Shown: positions 1 to 8,550 of the stretch, in pieces
How the letters are laid out: each line of letters opens with the position of its first letter
Position numbering within the stretch: the stretch's first letter is position 1
DNA from: an uncultured Williamsia sp.
GTDB taxonomy: Bacteria > Actinomycetota > Actinomycetes > Mycobacteriales > Mycobacteriaceae
Direction of reading: 5' to 3'
DNA length: 64,000 nucleotides
Assembly (NCBI RefSeq): GCF_947494875.1
Contig: NZ_CANLWM010000007.1
Span: 1-64,000 of the forward strand
Translations under genes and position numbers: made by a program
Notes under the pieces: generated by a model
The model's input: the letters and a program-made list of their open reading frames with translations, nothing else
Database searches by the model: none
What the model was told of the DNA's origin: nothing

Positions 1-76
1 AGTACTACCGTGAGAACACCTCCCACCGCGAACCCGCGCTGGGATAACCCGCCCTCCACAAAACCCGGGGCGATTC

Positions 77-493
77 AGAACCCTCGTCGAACGCACGACC
101 CGGTTCACGATCCTGCTGCACCTGCCGACCACCCGCACCGGTGAGGATCTGCGGGCGGCGATCAGCGAGGCGATCGGGCTGTTGCCGGCGCATCTGAAAC
201 GGTCGATCACCTGGGATCAGGGCACCGAGATGCGGGGCGCGTACCCCGACATCGCTCTGGACCATGATCTACAAGTCTGGTTCTGCGACCCGCACTCGCC
301 GTGGCAGCGGGGCACGAACGAGAACACCAATGGGTTGCTGCGCCAATACTTCCCGAAGGGCACCGACCTGTCAGTCCACACTCGCGACGATCTCGACCAG
401 GTCGCCGCGGCATTCAACAACCGACCCCGCGCCGTCCTGGGTTTCCGCACCCCCACCGAGGCATTCACCGAACTGCTAGCGTCACCCCACTGA
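77..493 (+). pseudogene. IS30-family transposase, C-terminal fragment
   Basis: The frame ending at 493 reads as the C-terminal part of an IS30-type DDE transposase. It resumes at TLVERTTRF (from 80), continues through the second catalytic Asp region (ITWDQGTEMRG) and reaches the catalytic Glu region (WQRGTNENTNGLLRQYFPKG). It ends with the family's usual tail (FNNRPRAVLGFRTPTEAF). The N-terminal DNA-binding part and the first catalytic Asp are absent. Reading upstream in frame, similarity stops at about 80 and a stop codon is met at 11-13, so a deletion or rearrangement breakpoint lies near 77-80. The sequence just after the stop (GTGTTGCGATGACC, 499-512) looks like the usual end of such elements. 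The fragment cannot encode an active transposase, though the missing part could lie outside the window only if a frameshift is assumed. Confidence 0.85.
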
Positions 494-603
494 CCACGGT
501 GTTGCGATGACCGATGGAAACCGCCCCGCCGAGCGTGCACCAGATCTCGCCGACCGTGCTCTGGATGCGGCCCCATCGCACGTTCTGCACGAGCTGCGTG
601 CAT

Positions 604-663
604 CATCTGCACGGTCGGCAGCATCTACCGCACGGTCGATGGCATCTGCTGCACGCTCGGCGG
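604..663. repeat. three imperfect 21-bp tandem repeats
   Basis: The core CACGGTCG or CACGCTCG recurs with a 21-nt spacing (cores near 610, 631 and 652), each preceded by a CATCT element. The tract lies between the IS30 remnant and the acyl-CoA dehydrogenase gene. In both orientations it can be read as short Ala/Ser/Arg-rich peptides without recognisable domains, so I treat it as a repeat and not as a gene. Nothing else is apparent in 494-728 apart from the hairpin at 675-710. Confidence 0.6.
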
Positions 664-674
664 ACATGACGGAG

Positions 675-710
675 CGGCGCCCGGTCCCCTCTCTCGGGGG
701 CCGGGCGCCG
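675..710. terminator. GC-rich hairpin, probable terminator of the acyl-CoA dehydrogenase gene
   Basis: A perfect 10-bp stem (CGGCGCCCGG at 675-684 with CCGGGCGCCG at 701-710) is extended by TCCCC opposite GGGGG around a short pyrimidine loop. It lies about 20 nt beyond the stop of the minus-strand acyl-CoA dehydrogenase gene. There is no clear T-run on either side, which is common for actinobacterial terminators. Confidence 0.6.
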
Positions 711-728
711 TCGTCGTGATCGGGTGGA

Positions 729-1949
729 TCAGCCCGCGAGGAGTCCCTTCGCCACGTGGGTCACCTGGATCTCGTTGCTGCCGGCGTAGATCATCAGCGA
801 CTTCGCATCCCGGGCGAGCTGCTCGACGCGGTACTCCGCCATGTAGCCGTTGCCACCGAAGAGCTGCACGGCCTCCATGGCGACGTCGGTGGCGGCCTTC
901 GAGGAGTACAGCTTCATCGCCGACGCCTCGGCGAGGCTGATCGACTTGCGGTCCTTGCCGCGCTCAAGGGCGCTGAAGATCATGTTCTGCACGTTGATCC
1001 GCGCGATCTCCATCTCGGCGAGCTTGAGCTGGATGAGCTGGAACTGCCCGATGTTCTTGCCCCACAGCGTGCGGTTGCGGGCGTAGTCGACCGAGAGCCG
1101 CAGGCACTCGTTGATGATGCCCAGTGACAGCGCGGCGATACCGACGCGCTCCATCGTGAAGCCGGCCTTCGCGCCCTCGCCGCCGCGGGTGTCGGCCCCG
1201 GTGTCCTCGGTCTCGCCGAGGAGGCGGTCCGGCGACACGCGCACGTTGTCGAAGAACAACTCACCGGTGGGTGAGCTCATCATGCCCATCTTCTTGAACG
1301 GCTTGCCCTGGGTGAGACCCTCCATGCCCTTGTCGAGCACGAAGGACAGGACCTTGCGGTCGCGGATCGGGGTGCCGTCGCCCTCGTCGAGCTTGGCGAA
1401 CACGACGATGGTGTCGGCGTAGGGACCGTTCGTGATGAAGGTCTTCTGGCCCTTGAGGATGTAGTCGTCACCGTCGCGCTTGACGGTGGTCTTCATGCCG
1501 CCGAGAGCATCCGAGCCGGAGTCGGGTTCGGTGATCGCCCACGCGCCGATCTTCTCCAGGGTCACCAGCTCGGGCAACCAGCGCTTCTTCTGCGCAAGCG
1601 TGCCCTTGGACCGGATGGTCCCGACGGTCAGCTGGCAGACACCCAGCGACGCGATGATGCCGAGGCTGACGCCCGCGAGCTCGGTGTTGAGCAGCATGAA
1701 GGTGCTGTCACCCATCCCGCCGCTGACCGCACCGGGCTTGGCCTCGCCGGTCGCCTCGGACTCCAGTTCCTTCTCCAGGCCCTCGCGGGCCATCTGGTCG
1801 ACGCCGAAGGTGGTGTACAGCTTCCGCGCGATGTCGTAGGGCGGGAGCACGCCGGTCTCGAGCTCGTCGAGGTGCGGCCGCACCTCTTTGTCGATGAAAC
1901 CCCGCAGGGCATCGCGGATCATCAGATCCTCGTCGGACCACTCGTACAT
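729..1949 (-). CDS. acyl-CoA dehydrogenase
   Basis: A 406-aa flavin-dependent acyl-CoA dehydrogenase that would catalyse alpha,beta-desaturation of an acyl-CoA thioester and pass electrons to ETF. Family signatures are visible: AWAITEPDSGSDALGG (FAD/substrate region), the RTLWGKNIGQFQ segment and FGGNGYMAEYRVEQLARDAK near the C-terminus. The start is set at the ATG at 1949, where MYEWSDEDL begins and GAGGAG stands just upstream; the open frame extends further to 2042 but lacks a better start. The usual C-terminal catalytic Glu (YEG in medium-chain enzymes) is Ala here (IYAGSNEIQ), whereas a Glu is present in FTMERVGIAALSLG. That is where isovaleryl-CoA and long-chain dehydrogenases carry their base, so activity is likely retained. 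Substrate is unknown. A palindrome at 1976-1995 probably controls it. Confidence 0.93.
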   Translation of the reverse strand: MYEWSDEDLMIRDALRGFIDKEVRPHLDELETGVLPPYDIARKLYTTFGVDQMAREGLEKELESEATGEAKPGAVSGGMGDSTFMLLNTELAGVSLGIIASLGVCQLTVGTIRSKGTLAQKKRWLPELVTLEKIGAWAITEPDSGSDALGGMKTTVKRDGDDYILKGQKTFITNGPYADTIVVFAKLDEGDGTPIRDRKVLSFVLDKGMEGLTQGKPFKKMGMMSSPTGELFFDNVRVSPDRLLGETEDTGADTRGGEGAKAGFTMERVGIAALSLGIINECLRLSVDYARNRTLWGKNIGQFQLIQLKLAEMEIARINVQNMIFSALERGKDRKSISLAEASAMKLYSSKAATDVAMEAVQLFGGNGYMAEYRVEQLARDAKSLMIYAGSNEIQVTHVAKGLLAG

Positions 1950-1975
1950 GCCACTCCTCGTCGTGTCTGCCCGTG

Positions 1976-1995
1976 AACTGAATGATGTTTCAGTT
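1976..1995. promoter_or_regulatory. inverted repeat in the acyl-CoA dehydrogenase promoter (TetR-type operator candidate)
   Basis: AACTGAATGATGTTTCAGTT contains 7-bp perfect arms (AACTGAA and TTCAGTT) separated by 6 nt, in an AT-rich island of otherwise GC-rich DNA. It sits 27 nt upstream of the dehydrogenase start. Spacing and size suit a TetR- or FadR-type repressor, but no cognate regulator is adjacent in the window. Confidence 0.55.
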
Positions 1996-2011
1996 TCTAC
2001 CCGCCACGATG

Positions 2012-2520
2012 TCATCCGCCGATGGAAATGTCCACCGTCCACGTCGTCGCGGGCGCGATGTCGAGGCCGAAGAATCCGGCGGCACCGACACCACCGTGCA
2101 GCGCGACCGCCGCCTGGACCACCGGCATGGCGGCCACGACCACGGTCCCGGGCACCAGCGCGACGAGGCGCCGATGGATGCGATCGACGAACGCGGTGAC
2201 CGACTCACCCCCGTGCGGGATGGCGTCGGGGTCGGCGAACCAGGCGCCGAGCTCGACCGGCGCGACCTCCTCGGGACGTCGGCCGACCCAGGAACCGAGA
2301 TCGATGCTGCGGAGTTCATCGTCGACGACGACCTCGTCGGCGATCAGCGCGCCGCTCTCGACGACCGAGGCCTCCGGACCGCTGCGGACGACGGGTGACC
2401 GCACACCGAGCGCGGCGACGTCCCGTCGACCACGCTCGTCGAGAGACGCGCCCTCGCCGCCGAAGGACAGGGCCCGGTTGGGGCCGGTGCGTCCCGCGGC
2501 GACGAGGGTGAGGGTCAGCG
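2012..2520 (-). CDS. degenerate histidine-phosphatase-like protein in the cobalt transporter operon
   Basis: About 169 aa with the layout of the histidine phosphatase (phosphoglycerate mutase-like) superfamily. It has an N-terminal beta strand LTLTLVAAGRTGPN, then SLDERGRRDVAALG, a DLGSWVGRRPEEV segment, the GGESVTAFVDRIHRRL helix and a C-terminal VVVAAMPVVQAAV strand. The catalytic RHG is replaced by AAG and the second catalytic His (normally in VxHG) is also absent, so phosphatase activity is not expected. It directly follows cbtA and overlaps its stop codon. No ATG, GTG or TTG lies near the overlap: the frame reaches it at a CTG (2520) and otherwise runs back inside cbtA, so the start is uncertain. 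A role linked to cobalt or cobalamin (CobC-like ancestor) is inferred from context only. Confidence 0.6.
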
Positions 2521-3336
2521 CAGCGCCCCGGCCTCGGCGGCCGCGGAGGTCCGGTCCGCGCCGGCGCGGCGGGCGATGCGGGTGAGGACGATCGCGAACA
2601 CCAGTCCGAGCACCGTCCACAGGATCATCTGGTTCGCCAACGACAGGAACCGGAAGTCGCCGACGACGTCGCCGGGGAACCCCGGGTAGACGATGGTCTC
2701 GCCCGACCGCAGCGCCGTCGGCACCTCGTCGAACGACGGCAGCAGGGCCATCGCCACACCGGTCCCGACGACGTAGGCGGCTGCACCGCACACCAGTGCC
2801 CACAGGCCACCGATGCGGGGCAGCAACCAGAACGCGAGGACCACGGCGGCGATCGCCAGGATCACCGACGCCAGCGTCATCGTGAGGTACGAGCCGCTGC
2901 GCGCACCGATCGTGTCGTCGTTCCCGACGGCGGGCGGGTTGGCCGGGTACTTCGCGAACGGCACCAGGTACACGGCGACGAAGCCGCCGAAGGCCAGCGC
3001 CGCCGCGACCCAGCGGGGGTCGACCAGCGGGTGGCGGCGACCCACGTACGCCCACAGGACCGTGAACACGACGGCGAACAACGCGCCCATCGCGAGCCCG
3101 AACACCACCGACCCGACGCCCGCCCCGATGTTCTCCTGCACCGACCGGGTGAAGAGCTCCCCGTGCTCGTGGGCGCCGTGCTCCCCGGCGAGCATCTCCT
3201 CGGCGTGGCTGCGGCCGCTCTCGTAGTCGATGGCCTTGGCGACCTGCGGTTCGATGAACACGCGGGCGAACACGTACGCGACGATGCCGGCGACCAGACC
3301 CGCGATCAGTCCGGCGCCGATGAATTTCTTCTCCAT
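2515..3336 (-). CDS. cbtA: CbtA family cobalt transporter membrane subunit
   Basis: A 273-aa integral membrane protein of the CbtA family, predicted to carry cobalt across the cytoplasmic membrane together with CbtB. It begins MEKKFIGAGLIAGLVAGIVAYVFARVF with an immediate transmembrane helix, followed by a loop rich in His and Glu (EEMLAGEHGAHEHGE, residues about 49-63) that could bind metal. Several further hydrophobic segments follow, such as VWAYVGRRHP-flanked and ILAIAAVVLAFWLLP segments, with a conserved YPANPPAVG loop. The ATG at 3336 is chosen because the longer frame runs back into cbtB. It lies 16 nt after cbtB and overlaps the following phosphatase-like frame, indicating one transcript controlled by the upstream cobalamin riboswitch. 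Confidence 0.88.
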   Translation of the reverse strand: MEKKFIGAGLIAGLVAGIVAYVFARVFIEPQVAKAIDYESGRSHAEEMLAGEHGAHEHGELFTRSVQENIGAGVGSVVFGLAMGALFAVVFTVLWAYVGRRHPLVDPRWVAAALAFGGFVAVYLVPFAKYPANPPAVGNDDTIGARSGSYLTMTLASVILAIAAVVLAFWLLPRIGGLWALVCGAAAYVVGTGVAMALLPSFDEVPTALRSGETIVYPGFPGDVVGDFRFLSLANQMILWTVLGLVFAIVLTRIARRAGADRTSAAAEAGALR

Positions 3337-3352
3337 CTGCTGTGTGCCCCGC

Positions 3353-3592
3353 TCAGTGGCAGGGGAAGCCGAGGAAGTGCCGTGCGTCGTGCACGAACTC
3401 GTGGACGTGGGTGTCGGCACCGAACACCGACACCGCGCCCTGGTCGTACCCGAGGAAGTAGTAGGCGAGCGCCGCGAGCGCGGTGGTCGCGGTCAGCCAC
3501 AACGCGGTCTCCATCGCAGAGACGTCTGCGGTGTCGAGCTGCAGCACCCGGGCCGTTCCGCGGGGCGCGGACAGCGAGGACATCTGGGACAT
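3353..3592 (-). CDS. cbtB: CbtB small cobalt transporter subunit
   Basis: A 79-aa protein with one transmembrane helix (LWLTATTALAALAYYFLG) and a His-rich C-terminus (HVHEFVHDARHFLGFPCH). This is the characteristic CbtB architecture, with the His cluster thought to bind cobalt. The start is the ATG at 3592, preceded by GAGGAG at good spacing; the long open frame upstream runs through the riboswitch and is not coding. It is the first gene of the cbtB-cbtA-phosphatase-like operon. Its ribosome binding site lies next to a small hairpin (3609-3627), which could couple translation to riboswitch state. Confidence 0.9.
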   Translation of the reverse strand: MSQMSSLSAPRGTARVLQLDTADVSAMETALWLTATTALAALAYYFLGYDQGAVSVFGADTHVHEFVHDARHFLGFPCH

Positions 3593-3604
3593 GTGTGGAA
3601 CTCC

Positions 3605-3755
3605 TCTCGTGGGATGACGCGTCCCACGTTGTGGTCGATGAGATGACCGTGCGGCGGCGATCTGACTCGACGTGCGGTTACCCGCACCCCTCACAGTGGC
3701 GCGACCGTCCCGGATTCCCACCGGATTCCCCGCCCGCTCGGCTGCGCTGACCTTA
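3605..3755 (-). promoter_or_regulatory. cobalamin (AdoCbl) riboswitch upstream of cbtB
   Basis: Read on the minus strand, the leader holds the conserved core of the cobalamin riboswitch: GGAATCCGGTGGGAATCCGG, then GACGGTCGCGCCACTGTGA (the B12 box region), and further on GAGTCAGATC, the expected downstream element. It ends in a hairpin (GTGGGA at 3622-3627 with TCCCAC at 3609-3614 in RNA sense) directly before the GAGGAG ribosome binding site of cbtB, consistent with control of translation initiation. Placement upstream of a cobalt transporter is typical: high cobalamin would shut off cobalt import. The outer boundaries are approximate. Confidence 0.88.
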
Positions 3756-3881
3756 TGTGTCCGATTCCCGGGTGGCAACAGACCCGCCCCCGTCTGACGG
3801 CGACAGACCCGCCTCCGGCGAGGGGGCGACGGACCCCGCCGGTGCCGACGGCGTGTCGGACCGCAGGGGGATGATGGACCG

Positions 3882-6800
3882 ATGAGCACGGCCACCGCCG
3901 AGGTGCTGGAACGGTTCAGCGCGCCGACCCGCGACTGGTTCACCGGCGCCTTCACCGCCCCGACCGCCGCGCAGCTCGGCGCGTGGTCGTCCATCGCCGA
4001 CGGCGACAACACCCTCGTCGTCGCGCCGACGGGCTCGGGCAAGACGCTGTCGGCGTTCCTGTGGGCACTCGACCGGCTCGCCCGCGATCCCGGCGAGGGC
4101 CACACGACCTCGGTCCTCTACATCTCACCGCTCAAGGCGCTGGCGGTCGACGTCGAGCGCAACCTGCGGGCCCCCCTCGCCGGACTGCAGAGGTCGGCCG
4201 CCGCGCTCGGCCTGCCCGCCCCGGACATCACCGTCGGCGTGCGGTCGGGTGACACCCCTGCGACGCAGCGCCGTCAGTTGCTCCGCACTCCCCCGGACAT
4301 CCTCATCACCACGCCCGAGTCCCTGTTCCTCATGTTGACCTCGTCGGCGCGCGACACCCTGCGGCAGGTGCACACGGTCATCGTCGACGAGGTCCACGCC
4401 GTGGCGGCGACGAAGCGCGGTACCCACCTCGCGCTGTCGCTGGAACGCCTCGACGCACTGCTCGACCAGCCGGCGCAGCGGATCGGTCTGTCGGCGACGG
4501 TCCGACCGCCGGAGCGGGTCGCGCAGTTCCTCGCCGGGTCCGCGCCCTGCACGGTGGTGGCGCCACCGGCGGAGAAGACCTTCGACCTCACCGTGGACGT
4601 ACCCGTGCCGGACATGGCGAACATCCCGCCGCCGCCCGGTGTGAACGATCTCGACGACGAGATGACCCCGACCGCCGGCTCGTTGTGGCCCTACGTCGAG
4701 AACGGCATCGTCGACCTCGTCGAGAAGAACCGTTCGACCATCGTGTTCTCGAACTCACGCCGCCTCGCCGAGCGACTCACGGCCCGGCTCAACGAGATCC
4801 ACGCCGAACGCCTGGGGATCGACCTCGAGGACGGCGGGAACGATGCCGTGCCCGGTGGTGCGCCCGCGTACGTCATGGGCAGCGGCGCCAGCCAAGGCGC
4901 CCCGCCCGTCCTCGCCCGCGCCCACCACGGATCGGTGTCGAAGGAACAACGCGCGCTCATCGAGGACGACCTCAAGGCGGGTCGGCTACGGTGCGTCGTC
5001 GCGACCAGCTCGCTCGAGCTCGGGATCGACATGGGCGCCGTCGATCTCGTCGTCCAGGTGGAGACACCGCCCTCGGTCGCCGGCGGCCTGCAGCGCATCG
5101 GACGCGCCGGGCACCAGGTCGGTGAGATCAGCCGCGGAGTCGTGTTCCCCAAGCACCGCGCCGATCTGGTCCACGCCACCGTCGCCGTACGACGGATGCG
5201 CGACGGTCTCATCGAGGAGGTCGCGGTCCCCACGAACCCGCTCGACATCCTCGCGCAGCACACCGTCGCGGCGAGTGCTGTGGACGTCCTCGACGTGCAG
5301 GACTGGTACGAGACCGTCCGCCGCGCCGCGCCGTACTCGACGCTGTCGTGGTCGGTCTACGAGGCCACACTCGATCTCCTCTCGGGCCGGTACCCGTCCG
5401 ACGAGTTCGCCGAACTGCGCCCGCGCGTCGTGTGGGACCGCGACGCGAACACCATCACGGGCAGGCCGGGCGCCCAGCGGCTCGCCGTCACCTCCGGTGG
5501 TTCCATCCCCGACCGCGGGATGTTCGGTGTCTTCATGGTCGGCGAGAAGGCCACGCGCGTCGGCGAACTCGACGAGGAGATGGTCTACGAGTCGCGCGTC
5601 GGTGACGTGTTCGCGCTGGGGGCGTCCAGCTGGCGTATCGAGGACATCACCCATGACCGCGTCCTGGTCTCCCCCGCCCCCGGCGTCCCCGGTCGGTTGC
5701 CGTTCTGGATTGGCGACGCGGTCGGACGGCCCAGCGAGCTCGGCCAGGCGATCGGCGCGTTCATCGGCGAGGTCGGCGACGCCATCACCCGCGGCGACAC
5801 CGGCACCCTCGCCGCCTCCACCGAGCAGCTCGGTCTCACCGCGTTCGCCCGCGACAACCTCGTGACGCTGATCTCCGAGCAGCGCGAGGCGACCGGTCAC
5901 CTCCCCACCGACCGCACGCTGGTGCTCGAACGGTTCCGGGACGAACTCGGCGACTGGCGCCTGGTCCTGCACTCCCCCTACGGATTACGGGTTCATGCAC
6001 CGTGGGCGTCGGCGATCGGCGCGCGTCTGCGGGATCGCGTCGGCGTGGACGGGGCGGTCACCGCCTCCGACGACGGCATCATCATCCGCCTGCCCGACAC
6101 CGACGACGAGCCACCGGGCGCGTCCGTCGTCGCCCTCGACCCCGACGAGATCGAGGACCTGGTCACCGACGAGCTGGGCGGATCAGCGTTGTTCGCCAGC
6201 CGTTTCCGCGAGTGCGCCGCGCGGGCACTGCTGCTCCCCCGCCGCAACCCCGGCCGACGCGCGCCCCTGTGGCAGCAACGGCAGCGCAGCGCGCAACTGC
6301 TCCAGGTGGCGTCGCGCTACCCGCAGTTCCCGATCATCCTGGAGACCCTGCGCGAGTGCCTGCAGGACGTCTACGACCTGCCCGCTCTCGTCGACCTCCT
6401 GCGGTCGATCAGCGGGCGCCGGGTCCGCATCGTCGAGGTCGCCACCGAGACACCGTCACCCTTCGCGGCGTCGCTCCTGTTCGGTTACGTCGGCGCGTTC
6501 ATGTACGAGGACGACGCGCCCCTCGCGGAACGTCGCGCCGCCGCACTGTCGCTGGACACCGCTCTGCTCGCCCAGTTGCTGGGTCGCATCGACCTGCGGG
6601 AGCTGCTCGACCCGGCCGTCATCGCCGACGTCGAGGCGCGTCTGCAGCGGACCCACCCCGACCGCCGCGCGCACGACGCCGAGGGGATCACCGACCTTCT
6701 CCGCTGGCTCGGCCCCCTCACCGACGCCGAGATCGCCCAGCGGTACGACACGCGCGACGACGACGTCGACGCCGCCGACGCGATCCGCCCGTTGCTGGAG

Positions 6801-8549
6801 AACCTGCACGTCACGGGCCGCATCATCACGGTCAACCACGGGGGCCGCGTCCTGTGGGCGAGTGTCGAGGACACCTCACGCCTCCGCGATGCGCTGGGAA
6901 TCCCCGCGCCGCAGGGGGTCCCGGCGGCGTTCACCGAGCCCGTCGAGGACCCGGTCGGCGATCTCGTCGGTCGGTTCGCCCGCACCCACGGACCGTTCAC
7001 CGCCACCCAGGTGACCGAGTCGCTCGGGATGGCGCCGGCCGTCGTCCGCGACACCCTCGCGCGTCTGGCCGCGCAGCGGCGGGTGGTGGAGGGGGACTTC
7101 CGCGCCGACCTGCCCGGAGGGTCCGCCGGCGACACCCGCCAGTGGTGCAACACGGAGGTGCTCTCGCAGATCCGGCGGGCATCGCTGGCCGCGAGCCGGG
7201 CCGAGATCGCGCCCGTGCCGACCGACGCGTTCACCAGATTCCTCCTCGACTGGCAGCACGTCACCGGGTCCGACCGCTCCAGGCTCCGCGGTGTCGACGG
7301 CGTCGCCACCGTGATCGACCAACTCGCCGGTGTGCCGCTGCCCGCGTCGGCGTGGGAGACGCTGGTACTGCCGTCCCGTGTGGTCGACTACCGCCCCGCG
7401 ATGCTCGACGAGCTCGTCGCCTCCGGCGAGATGGTGTGGTCCGGCCACGGTGCGCTCGGGTCGTCGGACGGGTGGATCGCGCTGCACCCCGCCGATCTCG
7501 CGCCGCTGACCGTCGGCGAACCCGGCGCCCTGGACACCACCGCCGTGCACGAGGAGATCCTCGACCGCCTCGCCGCGGGCGGTGCGTACCAGTTCCGGCA
7601 GCTGTACGTGCCGCGCACCGACGAGAGCGCCGCGCCCACACCCACCGACGAGGACCTCGAACGCGCACTGTGGGACCTGGTGTGGACGGGTCGTGTCGGA
7701 AACGACTCGTTCGCGCCGGTCCGGGCTCTGCTCGGCCGGAGGTCGTCCGGTCCGCGCGGCACGCCCGCACATCGTCAGCGGGCCCGACCGCCCCGTCTGC
7801 GCGCCCACCGGCTCACCACGCGGTCGCTGGTGTCCGACCCCGCTGTCGCCCGCGCCGCCTCTCCCACGGTCACCGGGCGCTGGTTCGCGTTCGACGCCCG
7901 GGTCACCGATCCGACCGTCGAGACGCACGGCCTGTGCGAGCAGCTGCTCGAGCGCTACGGCGTGGTGACCAAGGGCGCGGTGATGACCGAGGAGATCCTC
8001 GGCGGCTTCGCGCGGATCTATCGCGGTCTCTCCGGATTCGAGGACACCGGGAAGGTCCGTCGCGGCTACTTCGTCGACGGCCTCGGCGGGGCCCAGTTCG
8101 CCGCCGTCTCGACCGTCGACGCGCTGAGAGAACACGCCGGCGACATCACCGACGACCGCGATCGCCCGTCGGACGACGGCGGAGACCGCAGGGGCGTCGT
8201 CGTCGCGTCGTGCGATCCCGCCAACCCCTACGGCGCGACACTCCCCTGGCCGGAGACCGAGGGTCACCGACCGGGCCGCAAGCCCGGGGCGCTCGTCGTG
8301 CTCGTGGACGGGCGTCTGACCCTGTTCGTCGAACGCGGCGGCAAGACGGTCCTCACCTTCTCCGAGGACGACCTGTCCGCGGCGGCGGCGGCGCTGGCCG
8401 AGACCGTCCGGGCCGGGCGCGTCGACCGGGTGCAGATCGAGCGGGTCGACGGCGAGAACGTCCTCGGCACCGCGGTCGCCGCCGTGTTCACCGAGGCGGG
8501 TTTCACCGCGACGCCGCGCGGGATCCGGCTGCGCCACATGGCCCGCTGA
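3882..8549 (+). CDS. lhr: ATP-dependent helicase Lhr
   Basis: A 1555-aa superfamily 2 helicase of the Lhr type, matching the usual length of about 1500 aa. The N-terminal RecA-like domain has the Q-motif region (PTAAQLGAW), Walker A APTGSGKT at residues 48-55 and the DEVH box at 169-172. The second RecA domain contains the strand TIVFSNSRRLAERL, then SLELGIDMGAVDLVVQ and QRIGRAGHQ. A winged-helix and beta-barrel core follows, and then the long Lhr-specific C-terminal part (from about residue 860). In mycobacteria Lhr is a 3'-to-5' DNA translocase and RNA:DNA helicase induced by DNA damage. Here nei follows one nucleotide after the stop, supporting a joint repair role. The ATG at 3882 starts MSTATAEVLERFSAPT, typical for the family. 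Confidence 0.96.
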   Translation: MSTATAEVLERFSAPTRDWFTGAFTAPTAAQLGAWSSIADGDNTLVVAPTGSGKTLSAFLWALDRLARDPGEGHTTSVLYISPLKALAVDVERNLRAPLAGLQRSAAALGLPAPDITVGVRSGDTPATQRRQLLRTPPDILITTPESLFLMLTSSARDTLRQVHTVIVDEVHAVAATKRGTHLALSLERLDALLDQPAQRIGLSATVRPPERVAQFLAGSAPCTVVAPPAEKTFDLTVDVPVPDMANIPPPPGVNDLDDEMTPTAGSLWPYVENGIVDLVEKNRSTIVFSNSRRLAERLTARLNEIHAERLGIDLEDGGNDAVPGGAPAYVMGSGASQGAPPVLARAHHGSVSKEQRALIEDDLKAGRLRCVVATSSLELGIDMGAVDLVVQVETPPSVAGGLQRIGRAGHQVGEISRGVVFPKHRADLVHATVAVRRMRDGLIEEVAVPTNPLDILAQHTVAASAVDVLDVQDWYETVRRAAPYSTLSWSVYEATLDLLSGRYPSDEFAELRPRVVWDRDANTITGRPGAQRLAVTSGGSIPDRGMFGVFMVGEKATRVGELDEEMVYESRVGDVFALGASSWRIEDITHDRVLVSPAPGVPGRLPFWIGDAVGRPSELGQAIGAFIGEVGDAITRGDTGTLAASTEQLGLTAFARDNLVTLISEQREATGHLPTDRTLVLERFRDELGDWRLVLHSPYGLRVHAPWASAIGARLRDRVGVDGAVTASDDGIIIRLPDTDDEPPGASVVALDPDEIEDLVTDELGGSALFASRFRECAARALLLPRRNPGRRAPLWQQRQRSAQLLQVASRYPQFPIILETLRECLQDVYDLPALVDLLRSISGRRVRIVEVATETPSPFAASLLFGYVGAFMYEDDAPLAERRAAALSLDTALLAQLLGRIDLRELLDPAVIADVEARLQRTHPDRRAHDAEGITDLLRWLGPLTDAEIAQRYDTRDDDVDAADAIRPLLENLHVTGRIITVNHGGRVLWASVEDTSRLRDALGIPAPQGVPAAFTEPVEDPVGDLVGRFARTHGPFTATQVTESLGMAPAVVRDTLARLAAQRRVVEGDFRADLPGGSAGDTRQWCNTEVLSQIRRASLAASRAEIAPVPTDAFTRFLLDWQHVTGSDRSRLRGVDGVATVIDQLAGVPLPASAWETLVLPSRVVDYRPAMLDELVASGEMVWSGHGALGSSDGWIALHPADLAPLTVGEPGALDTTAVHEEILDRLAAGGAYQFRQLYVPRTDESAAPTPTDEDLERALWDLVWTGRVGNDSFAPVRALLGRRSSGPRGTPAHRQRARPPRLRAHRLTTRSLVSDPAVARAASPTVTGRWFAFDARVTDPTVETHGLCEQLLERYGVVTKGAVMTEEILGGFARIYRGLSGFEDTGKVRRGYFVDGLGGAQFAAVSTVDALREHAGDITDDRDRPSDDGGDRRGVVVASCDPANPYGATLPWPETEGHRPGRKPGALVVLVDGRLTLFVERGGKTVLTFSEDDLSAAAAALAETVRAGRVDRVQIERVDGENVLGTAVAAVFTEAGFTATPRGIRLRHMAR

Positions 8550-8550
8550 C

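Noticed and set aside
507-719. 70-aa Ala/Ser/Arg-rich frame over the 21-bp repeats
   Set aside because: It starts within the apparent end of the IS element and gains its length from the repeat; no domain or coding signal supports it.
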